64,000 nucleotides of DNA from Bacteroidota bacterium. GTDB taxonomy: Bacteria; Bacteroidota; Bacteroidia; Chitinophagales; Saprospiraceae. The stretch spans positions 1 to 64,000 of the forward strand of contig WGNL01000011.1 of assembly GCA_016124585.1 (NCBI GenBank), given 5' to 3'. Made by a program: the position numbers and the translations under genes. This document shows, one piece after another, positions 35,901-43,601 of this stretch. The notes below the pieces were generated by a model. It was given only the letters and a program-made list of their open reading frames with translations. It was not told the origin of the DNA and ran no database searches. Each line of letters begins with the position of its first letter. The first letter of the stretch is position 1.

Positions 35901-36627
35901 CCAAAACTCACAGGGGGACTGGACTTTGGAATTGGAGGTTGTTAACACGGCGGGTGAGGGCGGCAATTTTGCGAACTGGACATTGGAGGTATGTGGTGCA
36001 GTTACCTCGGCAAGCCCTGTAGTTGTCAAAAATGATACATTGGCGGTGCCACCTGGTGGTACTAACCGCATTTACACGACCAATTTGGTGGCAAATGATG
36101 CCGACAATACTTGGGGAGAGCTCCAGTTTACAATAGTAAAAAACACGGCATTCGGGCAAGTGAAGCTCAATGGCCAAACGCTTGGTGTGGGAGGTCATTT
36201 CACAATGGATGATGTTTTCAACCAATATCTCACCTACACTAACACCAACACTACCGCATTGTACGATTATTTTACTTTTTCGGTAAACGATGGTGAGGGT
36301 GGTTATACTGGCACACCCCGTTTCAATTTCAAAATGGATGCAGGTGCTGACATCATTGGCGGAACGGACAGCAAGCTGGACAATGCCCAGTTCCAAATCT
36401 TCCCAAATCCAGCTACTAACGAGGCGACCATTTTGTTTGCGAAGCAAGTAGACAAAACCATCGCCGTCCAAATGCTGGATGTGCGAGGACGTTTGATTCC
36501 AGTTGCAGTTGAAGGCTTAGGTACTGGACTAGTGAAATTAAATACATCTACGGTACTACCAGGTTTGTACTTCGTACAGGTACGTACCTTGGCAGGTGTA
36601 TTTGTTGAAAAATTAGTGATAGAATAA
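32995..36627 (+). CDS. secreted reprolysin-like metalloprotease with P-domain and T9SS type A tail
   Basis: A 1210-aa secreted zinc protease. Signal peptide (FLTTCAALLTVLTLFSQ), a propeptide-like region with a GDNF-like EXXPM pattern, then a reprolysin (M12B) catalytic domain with the zinc motif HEMGHQFNATH (His346, Glu347, His350, His356). Downstream are Ig-like and fibronectin-type III domains, a proprotein-convertase P domain (residues about 870-1000, HIQLRLKSPSGTPVVLMSE to GDWTLELEV), a short cadherin-like part, and a C-terminal type A sorting domain beginning FQIFPNPATNEATI. It is exported and probably digests environmental proteins. The ATG at 32995 is chosen because the frame upstream lacks export features. 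Confidence 0.9.
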   Translation: MKKFLTTCAALLTVLTLFSQSSASFWSESDRSDFTQPAFMPQAWRALSLNLDAMRNHLRQAPMESTPTALSAPLELELPMPDGSMAAFHIWESPIMEPALAAKYPMIKTYAGKSVLHPETTIRLDFSPQGFNAIIHENDNTTLIVPNSPEEQVYLSFWLKNVDLATADAQQFHCEVEHTQADIESFTENFALTTDRAAVPVDLFTYRLAVATSVEYSTSEGNTPASVMAAVTTVVNNINSVFERDAAVRLLLIANTDEAFNFTNPDPYTNGNTEMMISQNPAFLNEKFTVNGYDIGHVFGTNGGGLAQLGGVCNGEAGISNYPKARAASCKFGPYTGPLFYIVAGHEMGHQFNATHTFNKCDNENETPATAYEPGSGSTIMCYNGNGVCTVNHLQPTTDDYFHNNSMVRIEEFTRTGAGLQCRQVVPGGNNKPEASIPMQGGFYIPKSTPFLLTGTATDTEDPNTLTYCWEQYDLGPPSTLGMPTGTAPLFRSYPPKTTPTRIFPKIETIIAGTSDIQEILPTTDRVLTFRFTVRDNHPNAGAFNYDEIQFNCASSAGPFVETYPNGGETLTVGEYVEVTWDVANTNLAPVNCKKVNLYLSTDGGMTYPTLLLSQGDNDGMAFVVMPNLPTTTARIKVEAADNIFFDISNQDFTIEAATQPGYILTTDPVEGGLSCNEFTVNLQTSALLGFADNISFAVNGLPNGATADFSANPIAAGQSSTLTINTSASAATGSIVFDIVATSPGQPDQTRTLTINIVDTDLSGIAATAPTDGAAGQETLPVFGWTALPNAQTYEIEIATDPGFTNIVDSGTGLTSAQFTPSITLDDNQVYYWRVRASNLCGTGDFGDPFSFRTVSQACLQTTSSGSQNNINIPATGLPLISSKINIPQGGAISDVNVKNVTATHSALRHIQLRLKSPSGTPVVLMSEPNCNSNSLNTGFDDQSANTLTNCPSLLSYKPVDPLSVLNGQNSQGDWTLELEVVNTAGEGGNFANWTLEVCGAVTSASPVVVKNDTLAVPPGGTNRIYTTNLVANDADNTWGELQFTIVKNTAFGQVKLNGQTLGVGGHFTMDDVFNQYLTYTNTNTTALYDYFTFSVNDGEGGYTGTPRFNFKMDAGADIIGGTDSKLDNAQFQIFPNPATNEATILFAKQVDKTIAVQMLDVRGRLIPVAVEGLGTGLVKLNTSTVLPGLYFVQVRTLAGVFVEKLVIE

Positions 36628-36637
36628 AACAAAATCA

Positions 36638-36665
36638 AACGGCTTGCCTAACTGGGCAAGCCGTT
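36638..36665 (+). terminator. hairpin between the metalloprotease and epimerase genes
   Basis: AACGGCTTGCC (36638-36648) pairs exactly with GGCAAGCCGTT (36655-36665), 11 bp with a 6-nt loop, 10 nt after the protease stop codon. The following sequence has only short T-runs, so termination may be partial; the next gene starts 19 nt later. Confidence 0.65.
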
Positions 36666-36683
36666 CTGGTTTGAAATAGTGGA

Positions 36684-37670
36684 ATGAAGTATTTAATCAC
36701 AGGGGCGACAGGATACATTGGCACACAGCTTACCAAGCGACTCGTTGCCGAAGGCCATATTGTTCATGCCTTGTACCGCAGCGAAGGCAAAGCGGCGGAA
36801 TTAAAGGAGTTGCCCAATACAAATCTGAAAAAAGGAGATTTACTGGATAAGCCAAGCTTATTGGCAGCAGCAGAGGGTTGTGATGCCGTTTTCCATGTGG
36901 CAGCTTTCGCAAAACCTTGGGACAAAAATCCCAAAACATTTTATGACTACAATCTTGATGGTGCGGTGAATGTATTCGAAGCTGCCAAACAAGCTGGTGT
37001 GAAGCGGGTCATTTTTACCTCCACTGCAGGCACTATGAGCCCAAACCAAGGTGGCAAAAGCAATGAATCCACTGCACGGTCTAATGATTTTTTCACGGAT
37101 TATGACCGTTCAAAGGGGCAGGCTGAGGCTATCGCCAAGCAGATGTCCAGCCCAGATTTGGAAATCGTGACGGTAAATCCCAGTCGGGTGTATGGCCCCG
37201 GCCTCCTAAGCGATAGTAACGGGGTAACAAGAATGGTGAAAATGTACCTCGAAGGCAAGTTCCGGCTTCTTCCAGGCGATGGGAATAGCTTGGGCAACTA
37301 TGTTTTTATCGACGACGTAGTGGAAGGTCATTTGGCAGCCATGCGGCAGGGTAGGGCAGGTGAGCGCTATATTTTGGGTGGCGCAAATGCTTCTTTCAAT
37401 GGCTTTTTTGAAACATTGGCCAAATTGTCTGGCAAGCAAGTCAGGATGGTGAAAGTGCCTCTCCCAGTGATGAAACTGGTATCCCACGTCATGGAGGCAC
37501 ATGCAAATTTGACGGGTAAGCCACCGGTTTTGACACCACCTTGGGTGAAACGTTTCCACTACAATTGGGAATTATCAATCGAAAAAGCCCAAAAAGAATT
37601 GGGCTATCAGCCACTTGGTCTTGAACAGGGCCTATCGAAGACTTTAGATTGGCTAAGAGCAGTGAAATAG
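36684..37670 (+). CDS. NAD(P)-dependent epimerase/dehydratase (extended SDR)
   Basis: A 328-aa extended short-chain dehydrogenase of the dihydroflavonol-reductase or hydroxysteroid-dehydrogenase-like branch. It begins with the Rossmann motif ITGATGYIG (residues 5-13) and carries the catalytic Ser/Thr in FTSTAGTMSPN and the YxxxK pair in DYDRSKGQAE. These proteins act on sugars, flavonoids or sterols; bacterial members mostly have unknown substrates. It is followed 50 nt downstream by a DUF1569 gene on the same strand. Confidence 0.82.
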   Translation: MKYLITGATGYIGTQLTKRLVAEGHIVHALYRSEGKAAELKELPNTNLKKGDLLDKPSLLAAAEGCDAVFHVAAFAKPWDKNPKTFYDYNLDGAVNVFEAAKQAGVKRVIFTSTAGTMSPNQGGKSNESTARSNDFFTDYDRSKGQAEAIAKQMSSPDLEIVTVNPSRVYGPGLLSDSNGVTRMVKMYLEGKFRLLPGDGNSLGNYVFIDDVVEGHLAAMRQGRAGERYILGGANASFNGFFETLAKLSGKQVRMVKVPLPVMKLVSHVMEAHANLTGKPPVLTPPWVKRFHYNWELSIEKAQKELGYQPLGLEQGLSKTLDWLRAVK

Positions 37671-37720
37671 GCTGTGTTTTTGGTTTAAAAAATTGATTTT
37701 TAAACAATAATGATTTTGAT

Positions 37721-38170
37721 ATGAAATCTTTTTTTGATGCAGAGGCCCAAAAGGAACTCCTTGAAAGACTGGGGAAACTGACACCTGAAACCAAACCGCA
37801 GTGGGGAAAAATGAACGCTGCGCAGATGTTGGAGCACTGTGGCGTTGCATTCCAAACAGCCACGGGCGAAATTCAATTGAAGCCTGTCCCGTTTCTTTTG
37901 CGATTGATTGGGCCGATGATCAAAAAATCAGTTTTAAGCGAAAAACCTTACAAGAAAAACTCACCCACCGCACCGGAATTTTTGATTCCAGCAGACATAG
38001 ATTTCGCTGTAGCTAAAATGAATTTTGAAGAAAATTTCAGGAAATTGGCCGTTGGGCCACAGGTAGTAAAGACTTTGAAGCACCCATTTTTTGGTAATAT
38101 GACCGCTGAGGAATGGGGGCGACACATGTTTAAACACACCGACTACCATTTTGGACAGTTTGGAATTTAA
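37721..38170 (+). CDS. DUF1569 domain-containing protein
   Basis: A 149-aa cytosolic protein of the DUF1569 family, related to the DinB four-helix fold. The conserved opening (DAEAQKELLERLGKLTPETK then WGKMNAAQMLEHC) and the ending HPFFGNMTAEEWGRHMFKHT with DYHFGQFG contain the three His residues (His of EHC, His of FKH, His of YH) that form the metal site of the fold. No function is known. It follows the epimerase gene and converges with the methyltransferase (stop codons 6 nt apart). Confidence 0.82.
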   Translation: MKSFFDAEAQKELLERLGKLTPETKPQWGKMNAAQMLEHCGVAFQTATGEIQLKPVPFLLRLIGPMIKKSVLSEKPYKKNSPTAPEFLIPADIDFAVAKMNFEENFRKLAVGPQVVKTLKHPFFGNMTAEEWGRHMFKHTDYHFGQFGI

Positions 38171-38176
38171 CTTGAA

Positions 38177-39082
38177 TTAAGAGGTTTGCTTCTGGGCTGC
38201 AGCGATTCGCTTCTTAGCCAATTTTACATATTCCTCAACGATTTCGTAACCCACGAATTTTCTGCCGCTCCGCAATGCTGCCATCGCCGTCGTGCCGCTG
38301 CCCATGAACGGGTCAAGCACTACATCCGTTTCAAATGAATACAATTGGATGAGGCGATGAGGTAGTTCCAACGGAAAAGGCGCCGGGTGTCCTACTCGTT
38401 TTGCCGATTCCGCATTCATTTGCCAAATGGTTTTTGTCCAATCCAGAAACTCGTCCCGGCTAATGGTACTTTTCTTTGCCAGCTTTTCTTCCTTCGTCAA
38501 ATGCCGCTTGTAGTCACCCTTCGAAAAAATCAGGATGTACTCATGGACGTCCCTCAAAATGGGATTTGAGGCACTTTGCCAACTGCCCCATGCGGTGCTG
38601 GAAGTTGAACTGGCTCCTTTGTCCCAAATAATTTCGCCCCGCATGATGAAGCCGATTTCTTGCATCAACAAGGCAAGATGCGAGGTGAGCGGGATGTATG
38701 GTTTGCGGCCTAAGTTGGCGAGATTAATGCAGGCACGGCCACCTGGCACCAGCACTCGGTAAGTTTCCGTGAAGACATTTTTCAAAAAATCAAGGTATTC
38801 TAGCAGGGAAAGGTCTTCGTCGTAGTCCTTGTTGGCATTGTAGGGAGGGGAGGTAATCATCAGGTGAACCGAGCCATCTGGAATGACGGACATAGATTCG
38901 GAACTAGCAGTAAATACTTGATTTTCAAGTGATTTTGGGAAGTCGTTTACCTCTGATTCCAGCACATCACCACCATCCAATTCCGTGTAAAGTCGGGAAT
39001 TGTAAAATTTGGATGCGTCGTGGTTGATCCTGCCGCTGGTGCCAAATGAACTGGTGGAAGTGCCTTCTCTGCTTTTTGCCAT
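38177..39082 (-). CDS. site-specific DNA methyltransferase, probably N4-cytosine (orphan)
   Basis: A 301-aa DNA methyltransferase of the beta order: the catalytic motif IV ITSPPYN comes before the AdoMet-binding motif I DPFMGSGTTAMAALRSGR. The Ser in SPPY points to N4-cytosine modification; DPPY would suggest N6-adenine. The N-terminal part (GTSTSSFGTSGRINHDASKF) precedes motif IV by about 80 residues. No restriction endonuclease or other defence gene is next to it (neighbours are DUF1569 and a SulP transporter), so it is either a solitary regulator or a modification gene left without its nuclease. The recognition sequence is not predictable. Confidence 0.85.
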   Translation of the reverse strand: MAKSREGTSTSSFGTSGRINHDASKFYNSRLYTELDGGDVLESEVNDFPKSLENQVFTASSESMSVIPDGSVHLMITSPPYNANKDYDEDLSLLEYLDFLKNVFTETYRVLVPGGRACINLANLGRKPYIPLTSHLALLMQEIGFIMRGEIIWDKGASSTSSTAWGSWQSASNPILRDVHEYILIFSKGDYKRHLTKEEKLAKKSTISRDEFLDWTKTIWQMNAESAKRVGHPAPFPLELPHRLIQLYSFETDVVLDPFMGSGTTAMAALRSGRKFVGYEIVEEYVKLAKKRIAAAQKQTS

Positions 39083-39150
39083 TGATTTGAAAATGGGGTC
39101 AAAAGTGGGCAGTTTATCTTAGACTGACAAAAAAAAGTAGCAGATAGAGG

Positions 39151-40953
39151 TTAGTTGGAAGCAATTGTGGTGGCTTTATTCGCTTTGATAAGTGCATTTG
39201 CACCAGCCTTTCCTTCACATTCATTAAAAATACGAAACTTGCAGGTTGCGCAAATGGAGTCTTGCAAGGTGGGGACGATACTCGCCAAGGCCGATTCCTT
39301 TGAGACAAAAAAATGGTCTTCACCAATTTCTTTTTTAAAGCCCCCCCTGATGAGGCTGTCTTGGGCAATAAGCTTAAGGCCCGCAAAATAGAGCCCGCCC
39401 CCAGCCTCTTTCCAGCGTCTTGCTTCCAATGCCAGCCACTCCGCTCCAGCCACATCCACGAAATTGATTCCTTTGGCGAGAATCAGCAGGTTCTTAACTT
39501 CCGGTGCCTCCTCGTCCACTAGCCGCCTGATTTCTTGGGCAATGTGCATCACCGACCCAAAAAAGATGGAACCGTCAATGCGCAAAACCTTCAACTGCGG
39601 GCATTCCAGCAGCGCTTTTCTCTCCAAATAAATAAAACGACGATGGGCATCGGGGTCAACCGACATCACTGCCACGTTCGGTGTGGAAGAGCGTTGGAGG
39701 TAAAAAATCAGCGAGAAAAGTACACCGATGTACACTGCATTTTCCAAATCAAGGAAAAGCGTGGAAAGGAAAGTGATGAACAATACGACACTCTGCCGCT
39801 TGCTCGCCTTCAAAACCGTTTTTAAAAAATGGAAATCAATCAGGTTGTAAGCCACCAGCAAAATAGCCGCCGCCATGCCTGCGATGGGCAAATAGGCAAT
39901 CAGCGGAGCGATGAACAACACAATCAGCATCAAAATCAGTGAGGCAAAAATGGCTGACACAGGCGTTTTTGCACCCACTTCGTAATTCAGGCCTGAACGG
40001 GTAAACGACCCTGCCCCAGCGTAGCAGGAGAAAAAACTGCCGATGATGTTTGAAACACCCTGACCGATGAATTCTTGGTTGGCATCTATCATTTGCTGCG
40101 ACTTTGTCGCAATGGAGCGGGCAATCGCCACCGATTGAATCAACCCCAAAAGTGCGATGGCGAAGGCACTTTGCGCCAGCTCCGACATGGCATGAAAACT
40201 AAAATCAGGCATCGAAGGCATGGGCAATCGACCGGGCACTTCGCCCACCATTTTAAGCCCTACTGTTTCGCCTCCCAAGACGAAAGCCAGCAGCGCCCCA
40301 CCTACCAAGGCAACGAGCATATTGGGCAATCGGGGATAATATTTTTTTGATAGAATGGACAACAACAGCGTAAAAACTCCAACCCCGACCGCATACAAAT
40401 TGGTGTGGCTGATATTTTCACCAATGGCTTCCAGCGTTTGCAGGAAAGATTTTCCAGAAGGGATAGTCAGACCCAAAAAATGTTTCGCTTGGCTTTCCAT
40501 GATGAGGATGGCCGCTCCTGCCGTGAAGCCGACCACCACCACATGCGATACGAAATTGACCAGCGTGCCCATCCGTCCTGCTCCCAATGCCAACTGAATC
40601 AGCCCCGCCAACAACGTGATAGTGAGCGCTTTGGCAATGAACTCGGGTGAACCGGGTGTCGCTCCCAATTGGCTCACGGCTGCAAAAACCACCAGTGAAA
40701 TTGGGGTGTTCGGCCCAGAAACCATATGTTTCGAAGAACCAAAAATCGCTGCCACAATGGGAACGACCATCGCTGTGTATAGACCGTAAATCGGGGGCAA
40801 CCCGGCAATCATCGCAAACGCCACCCCCTGAGGAAGTACAATTACAGCACCAGTCAGCCCCGCCAACAAATCCGCCCGAAGCGTGCTGCGGCTCACCTCT
40901 GGCCACCAAGAAAGAATGGGAAAAATTTTAGGAAGAATATTTGAAAATTGCAC
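39151..40953 (-). CDS. SulP family anion permease with STAS domain
   Basis: A 600-aa inner-membrane transporter of the SulP (SLC26-like) family. The N-terminal helices follow the family pattern (LRADLLAGLTGAVIVLPQGV then AFAMIAGLPPIYGLYTAMV), about twelve helices follow, and the C-terminal STAS domain has ILAKGINFVDVAGAEWL in the usual place. The extra C-terminal tail contains two Cys pairs (SICATCKFRIFNECEG). Bacterial SulP proteins take up sulfate, bicarbonate, dicarboxylates or nitrate; the substrate is not evident and no carbonic anhydrase or cys gene is near. GTG at 40953 is chosen (LPKIFPILSWW follows), though TTG codons further upstream are in frame. Confidence 0.86.
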   Translation of the reverse strand: MQFSNILPKIFPILSWWPEVSRSTLRADLLAGLTGAVIVLPQGVAFAMIAGLPPIYGLYTAMVVPIVAAIFGSSKHMVSGPNTPISLVVFAAVSQLGATPGSPEFIAKALTITLLAGLIQLALGAGRMGTLVNFVSHVVVVGFTAGAAILIMESQAKHFLGLTIPSGKSFLQTLEAIGENISHTNLYAVGVGVFTLLLSILSKKYYPRLPNMLVALVGGALLAFVLGGETVGLKMVGEVPGRLPMPSMPDFSFHAMSELAQSAFAIALLGLIQSVAIARSIATKSQQMIDANQEFIGQGVSNIIGSFFSCYAGAGSFTRSGLNYEVGAKTPVSAIFASLILMLIVLFIAPLIAYLPIAGMAAAILLVAYNLIDFHFLKTVLKASKRQSVVLFITFLSTLFLDLENAVYIGVLFSLIFYLQRSSTPNVAVMSVDPDAHRRFIYLERKALLECPQLKVLRIDGSIFFGSVMHIAQEIRRLVDEEAPEVKNLLILAKGINFVDVAGAEWLALEARRWKEAGGGLYFAGLKLIAQDSLIRGGFKKEIGEDHFFVSKESALASIVPTLQDSICATCKFRIFNECEGKAGANALIKANKATTIASN

Positions 40954-41129
40954 TTTTTGCACGGCAGTCTTAAAATTTGCGAAGCTACTCAGGCCAAGTC
41001 TTATGAAATAATCGTGCAAATTAAGACAGTGAGGCCATTTTGCTAAGTAACCAAGGTCACTTTCGCTTCCATCGGCGAATTTTATTCGGTCAAAACTCGG
41101 TCATTAGAACCTAATTTTTCAGCCACATA

Positions 41130-41160
41130 TTGTTTTCTGATAAAAACACGCTTAGCTTTG
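41130..41160 (+). promoter_or_regulatory. promoter of the his operon
   Basis: TTG at 41130-41132, a 20-nt spacer, then TAGCTTTG at 41153-41160, an exact match to TAnnTTTG. Transcription would start at about 41166-41168, directly in front of the leader-peptide ATG at 41169, so the leader mRNA may be nearly leaderless. Confidence 0.75.
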
Positions 41161-41168
41161 CCGCCATC

Positions 41169-41240
41169 ATGAAAAATTTCATTCACATACATCATCATCA
41201 TTTCTTCTCACCGCAGCCCGGCGAGCAGTCTTGTTTTTGA
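41169..41240 (+). CDS. hisL: his operon leader peptide
   Basis: A 23-residue open frame: MKNFIHIHHHHFFSPQPGEQ then SCF and a TGA. Codon 6 and codons 8-11 are His (CAC at 41184-41186, CAT x4 at 41190-41201). It lies between the his promoter and an intrinsic terminator. The codons for Pro-Gly-Glu (41217-41225) contain the RNA segment that can pair with the terminator's 5' arm, so ribosome position on the His codons would decide whether the terminator forms, the classic arrangement of amino-acid biosynthesis attenuators. Too short to be seen by usual gene calling. Confidence 0.88.
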   Translation: MKNFIHIHHHHFFSPQPGEQSCF

Positions 41241-41309
41241 TGTAAAAACGGAAGTTTTTCAAAGTCAAAAAAGGCTTGTCGGCACACCCGGCAAGCCTTT
41301 TTTGTTTTT
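41218..41309 (+). promoter_or_regulatory. his operon attenuator (antiterminator and intrinsic terminator)
   Basis: The terminator is a 16-bp stem (41267-41282 with 41288-41303, one G-T pair, loop CACAC) followed by a T-rich run to 41309. The alternative structure pairs CCGGCGAGC (41218-41226), inside the leader reading frame, with GCTTGTCGG (41274-41282), the inner part of the terminator's 5' arm: nine consecutive pairs, two of them G-T. A ribosome stalled at the His codons (41190-41201) would leave 41218 onward free for the antiterminator; one that reads to the TGA at 41238-41240 would cover it and let the terminator form. Confidence 0.85.
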
Positions 41310-41314
41310 ACCAA

Positions 41315-41340
41315 TTTTGTCATTGCCGTAGGCAACCTGC
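41315..41340. repeat. half copy of the 48200-48283 repeat
   Basis: 26 nt (starting TTTTGTCATTGC, ending AGGCAACCTGC) that match 48201-48226 in 23 of 26 positions. Only one arm is present, between the attenuator and hisG. A 17-nt part (TTGCCGTAGGCAACCTG) also occurs at 32921-32937 with one mismatch. Confidence 0.6.
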
Positions 41341-41374
41341 AACACCAACAATATAGCAATATAACAATTCAACA

Positions 41375-42226
41375 ATGCTTAAACTCGCCATCCAAAAATC
41401 CGGTCGCCTCTACGAAGACTCCGTCGGCCTGCTCAAATCCTGCTCCATTGGTGTCAGCACCGGCGGCGGGCGGTTACGAACCGTTGCGTCGAATTTTCCA
41501 CTAGAGGTGTTCTTCCTTCGTGACGACGACATCCCGCAATACGTCGAGGACGGCGTGGCCGACTGTGGTATCGTCGGAGAGAATGTCGTTTTTGAAAAAA
41601 ACAAGGAAGTCAAGGTTATCGAACCGCTCGGATTTGGTCGCTGCCGACTCTCGCTTGCTGTCCCAAAATCTGCTAACTACGATGGGGTAGCCAGTTTGCA
41701 GGGTGCTCGCATCGCCACATCCTACCCGCAGATTTTAGGGGATTTTCTTCTTAAAAACGGCGTCACTGCCGACCTCCACGAAATCAGCGGCAGTGTCGAA
41801 ATAGCCCCGAGCATTGGTCTCGCCGACTGCATCTGCGACCTCGTCAGCACAGGTAGTACGTTGATTTCCAATGGTTTACGGGAAGTAGAAACCGTTTTGG
41901 AATCACAGGCGGTTTTGGTTGCTTCGCAAAATCTGCCTTCGGAAAAACAGGTATTGCTCGAAAAGCTGCTCTTCCGAATCCGGGCCGTCAAGCAGTCCAA
42001 AAACAACAAGTACATCCTGCTCAATGCCCCCAACGACCGCCTGTCCGACATCATCCGCATCCTGCCTGGCATGAAAAGCCCAACCGTGCTGCCCCTCGCC
42101 GATGCGGGTTGGAGCAGTGTCCATTCCGTCGTGCAGGAAGACCGTTTTTGGGATATCATCGAAGACCTGAAGGTGAACGGCGCACAAGGGATTCTGGTGG
42201 TGCCAATTGAAAAAATGATTTTATGA
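41375..42226 (+). CDS. hisG: ATP phosphoribosyltransferase (long form)
   Basis: First enzyme of histidine synthesis, condensing ATP and PRPP. It is the long, hexameric form (283 aa): two periplasmic-binding-protein-like catalytic lobes (LKLAIQKSGRLYEDSVGLL at the start; ISGSVEIAPSIGLADCICDL with the PRPP loop VSTGSTL at about residue 158) and a C-terminal ACT-like regulatory domain (from about residue 208) for histidine feedback. No HisZ is needed by this form. It opens the his operon after the attenuator. The next gene, hisD, is separated by 88 nt holding a palindrome. Confidence 0.95.
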   Translation: MLKLAIQKSGRLYEDSVGLLKSCSIGVSTGGGRLRTVASNFPLEVFFLRDDDIPQYVEDGVADCGIVGENVVFEKNKEVKVIEPLGFGRCRLSLAVPKSANYDGVASLQGARIATSYPQILGDFLLKNGVTADLHEISGSVEIAPSIGLADCICDLVSTGSTLISNGLREVETVLESQAVLVASQNLPSEKQVLLEKLLFRIRAVKQSKNNKYILLNAPNDRLSDIIRILPGMKSPTVLPLADAGWSSVHSVVQEDRFWDIIEDLKVNGAQGILVVPIEKMIL

Positions 42227-42267
42227 TATAGCAAAGGATTGAAAAGCACGACCGATTTTGTTCTTCC

Positions 42268-42300
42268 GGGCTTGAAAATCCCTGCGGGCTTTTCAAGCCC
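42268..42300. repeat. palindrome between hisG and hisD
   Basis: GGGCTTGAAAA (42268-42278) and TTTTCAAGCCC (42290-42300) are perfect 11-bp arms around an 11-nt loop. It ends 14 nt before the hisD ATG. Without a T-run it is not a terminator; it fits the series of palindromes at his gene junctions. Confidence 0.8.
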
Positions 42301-42314
42301 TAAATTCAAATCAC

Positions 42315-43601
42315 ATGCGAATTTCAAAATATCCTGACAATCAACAACTTGCGCAACTTCTCCAACGCCCAGCAATTGACCAAGAAGACCTGTCGGCCAC
42401 GGTTGCTCAAGTGTTGCGGAGCGTAAAAAACAGTGGCGATGAGGCGCTTCGTGGCTTCGCTGCCCGATTTGATGGGGTCGAACTTGACCAGTTTGAGGTG
42501 ACTGCTGAGGAACTGGCCACAGCCGAGCGACTATTGACCGATGGACTGAAAGCCGCCATTCGCCTCGCCGCCAAAAACATCGAAACCTTCCACGCTGCAC
42601 AACGGGAACCTGTCCGTCAAATCGAGACCATTCCCGGCGTCGTCTGTTGGCGCAAAAGCGTGGGCATCGAACGGGTAGGGCTTTACATTCCCGGCGGTAC
42701 AGCGCCACTTTTTTCAACCGTGCTGATGCTAGGCATTCCTGCGCAATTGGCTGGCTGTCAGGAAATTGTGATGTGTACACCTCCAGCGAAAGACGGCTCC
42801 GTTCACCCAGCCATTTTGTTCGCTGCGCAAACGGCAGGAATCAATCGAATCTTCAAAGTAGGGGGAGCACAAGCCATTGGAGCTATGGCCTACGGCACGG
42901 AAACCATTCCGCAGGTCTATAAAATCTTCGGACCCGGCAATCGATATGTAACCGCCGCCAAGCTGCTCGTGCAGCAATCCGGTACTCCAATCGACATGCC
43001 TGCCGGGCCGAGCGAGGTGTTGGTTTTTGCGGATGAAACTTGCGTTCCCGCCTTCGTCGCCGCTGACCTGCTTTCCCAAGCAGAGCACGACGTGGATTCG
43101 CAGGTCGTGTTTTTGACTACTTCCGAAACTATCTTGGAGAAGGTGATTGATGAAGTGGAAAAACAAGTGGCCACCTTGCCCCGTCAGCAAATGCTCCAAG
43201 CAGCACTCGACCACAGCGTTTTCTTATTGCTTGAAAATCAGCAAGTTGTACTCAAAGCTATCAATTTTTACGCCCCTGAACACTTGATTTTAGCTTGTGA
43301 AAACGCCGAGGCATTGGCCGAAAAAGTGGTCAATGCTGGTTCCGTCTTCCTCGGCAACTACACCCCAGAAGCGGCTGGCGATTATGCCAGCGGTACGAAC
43401 CACACTTTGCCCACCAGCGGCTTCGCCCGCAGCTATTCCGGCGTTTCGTTGGATAGTTTTGTGAAAAAAATTACGTTTCAGCGCATCAGCCGTGAGGGAA
43501 TGGCAGGCATCGGGCCGAGCATCGTCGAACTGGCGAGGGCAGAGGAATTGGAGGCACATGCGAGGGCGGTGGCGGTTCGTCTGGTCGGCCCACCCCGTTA
43601 G
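42315..43601 (+). CDS. hisD: histidinol dehydrogenase
   Basis: Last enzyme of histidine synthesis, a zinc-dependent oxidation of L-histidinol to L-histidine in two NAD steps. The 428-aa protein shows the family blocks GLYIPGGTAPLFSTVLMLGI, GPGNRYVTAAKLLVQQ, MPAGPSEVLVFAD, DLLSQAEHDVDSQ and the catalytic Glu-His in YAPEHLILACENAE. Its last nine codons and stop (from 43572: AVRLVGPPR) are formed by the left arm of a 34-bp inverted repeat; the native end was probably just after AHARAV. The body of the enzyme is unaffected. Confidence 0.95.
   Translation: MRISKYPDNQQLAQLLQRPAIDQEDLSATVAQVLRSVKNSGDEALRGFAARFDGVELDQFEVTAEELATAERLLTDGLKAAIRLAAKNIETFHAAQREPVRQIETIPGVVCWRKSVGIERVGLYIPGGTAPLFSTVLMLGIPAQLAGCQEIVMCTPPAKDGSVHPAILFAAQTAGINRIFKVGGAQAIGAMAYGTETIPQVYKIFGPGNRYVTAAKLLVQQSGTPIDMPAGPSEVLVFADETCVPAFVAADLLSQAEHDVDSQVVFLTTSETILEKVIDEVEKQVATLPRQQMLQAALDHSVFLLLENQQVVLKAINFYAPEHLILACENAEALAEKVVNAGSVFLGNYTPEAAGDYASGTNHTLPTSGFARSYSGVSLDSFVKKITFQRISREGMAGIGPSIVELARAEELEAHARAVAVRLVGPPR

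Noticed and set aside
36684-37670. Epimerase as part of a polysaccharide cluster
   Set aside because: No glycosyltransferase or nucleotide-sugar gene adjoins it.
41267-41303. T-box or riboswitch control of the his operon
   Set aside because: No T-box sequence or specifier stem is present, whereas a His-codon leader frame and ribosome-dependent alternative pairing are.
42268-42300. Terminator between hisG and hisD
   Set aside because: No T-run follows the hairpin, and hisD to hisIE have no other visible promoter.
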